Shown: one piece after another, positions 63,693 through 64,000 of the stretch | Layout: every line of letters begins with the position of its first letter | How positions within the stretch are numbered: the stretch's first letter is position 1 | NCBI GenBank assembly: GCA_963719855.1 | Contig: CAVRDK010000001.1 | Location: 868,001 to 932,000 of the forward strand | Reading direction: 5' to 3' | DNA length: 64,000 nt | From: CAIQPV01 sp963719855 | GTDB taxonomy: Bacteria; Pseudomonadota; Gammaproteobacteria; Burkholderiales; Gallionellaceae | The notes under the pieces: generated by a model | Database searches by the model: none | What the model saw: only the letters and a program-made list of their open reading frames with translations | What the model was told of the DNA's origin: nothing | Made by a program: the position numbers and the translations under genes

Positions 63693-64000
63693 TTACTCTG
63701 ATACAGGCGCAGCAGCTTCCGCGACAAGAAGCGCCTTCATGCTCAAGCGCAGGCGGCCTTTTTCATCTGCCTCCAGTACCTTGACCTTAACGATCTGGCC
63801 TTCTTTCAGAACATCCGAGACAGCGTTAATGCGCTCGTTGGAAATCTGCGAAATGTGCAGCAAGCCGTCTTTGCCAGGCATGATGTTTATAATCGCGCCG
63901 AAGTCCAGCATCTTGACGACCGGGCCTTCGTAAGTCTTGCCCACTTCAACTTCCGCCACGATGTCTTCGATGCGCTTCTTGGCCGCCAAGCCGCCTTCTG
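63693..64000 (-). CDS. pnp: Polynucleotide phosphorylase, C-terminal fragment
   Basis: Only the 3' part is in the window, continuing past 64000. Seen: end of the KH region (GGLAAKKRIEDIVAEVEVG) and the full S1 RNA-binding domain (TYEGPVVKMLDFGAIINIMP, KDGLLHISQIS, LEADEKGRLRLSMK). PNPase is a 3'-5' phosphorolytic exoribonuclease of the degradosome. Confidence 0.92.
   Translation of the reverse strand, partial: EGGLAAKKRIEDIVAEVEVGKTYEGPVVKMLDFGAIINIMPGKDGLLHISQISNERINAVSDVLKEGQIVKVKVLEADEKGRLRLSMKALLVAEAAAPVSE

Overview
The window is bacterial chromosome from a Gram-negative proteobacterium. Core gene order (glmM-folP-ftsH-rlmE, carA-carB-greA, pdxJ-acpS-nagZ, zipA-like-ligA), several classical outer-membrane porins and many RND-type genes point to a betaproteobacterium, perhaps Gallionellaceae or a relative. 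The taxonomic call is inference from gene order and protein style, not from a search.

Layout. 0.1-12.0 kb is conserved housekeeping DNA: glmM, folP, ftsH, rlmE (minus), yhbY (plus), greA, carB, carA and an aspartate-type aminotransferase (minus). 12.1-19.3 kb is a small degraded chromosomal integron. A pseudogenised intI (plus) lies next to cassette-like modules separated by attC-like sites. Two modules are toxin/antitoxin-like pairs (ParE/antitoxin and DUF4160/DUF2442). Two others are near-identical 2,378-bp copies of an IS91-family element carrying a frameshifted tyrosine recombinase. 19.3-27.1 kb returns to core genes (pdxJ, acpS, nagZ, a ZipA-like gene, ligA, galU, a phosphoribosyltransferase), interrupted by a REP-associated transposase with perfect 30-bp inverted REP flanks. 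27.5-32.6 kb is a compact chemosensory cluster (STAS protein, CheA, MCP, CheW). 32.8-35.5 kb is a run of minus-strand toxin/antitoxin-like modules punctuated by repeated terminators, promoters and hairpins. 35.5-43.1 kb holds four porin genes (one frameshifted) and modE. 43.2-57.3 kb carries a UspA protein, a three-gene RND efflux operon, a DUF190 protein, a two-component system and a second, orphan RND pump. 57.4-64.0 kb has a P3A-type proton ATPase, tRNA-Pro(UGG), pgsA, uvrC, a family-5-like uracil-DNA glycosylase and the 3' end of pnp.

The most notable structure not explained by genes is a family of 50-62 bp hairpin elements, about 13 copies between 18.9 and 62.9 kb. Their ends are conserved, but the central stem varies between copies while staying self-complementary. 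One copy sits inside intI as a 60-bp insertion with an in-frame stop. Two copies sit inside a larger palindromic repeat. Two filled/empty site comparisons therefore delimit the element. Together with RAYT/REP, IS91 and the integron, the window records several small mobile systems layered on each other.
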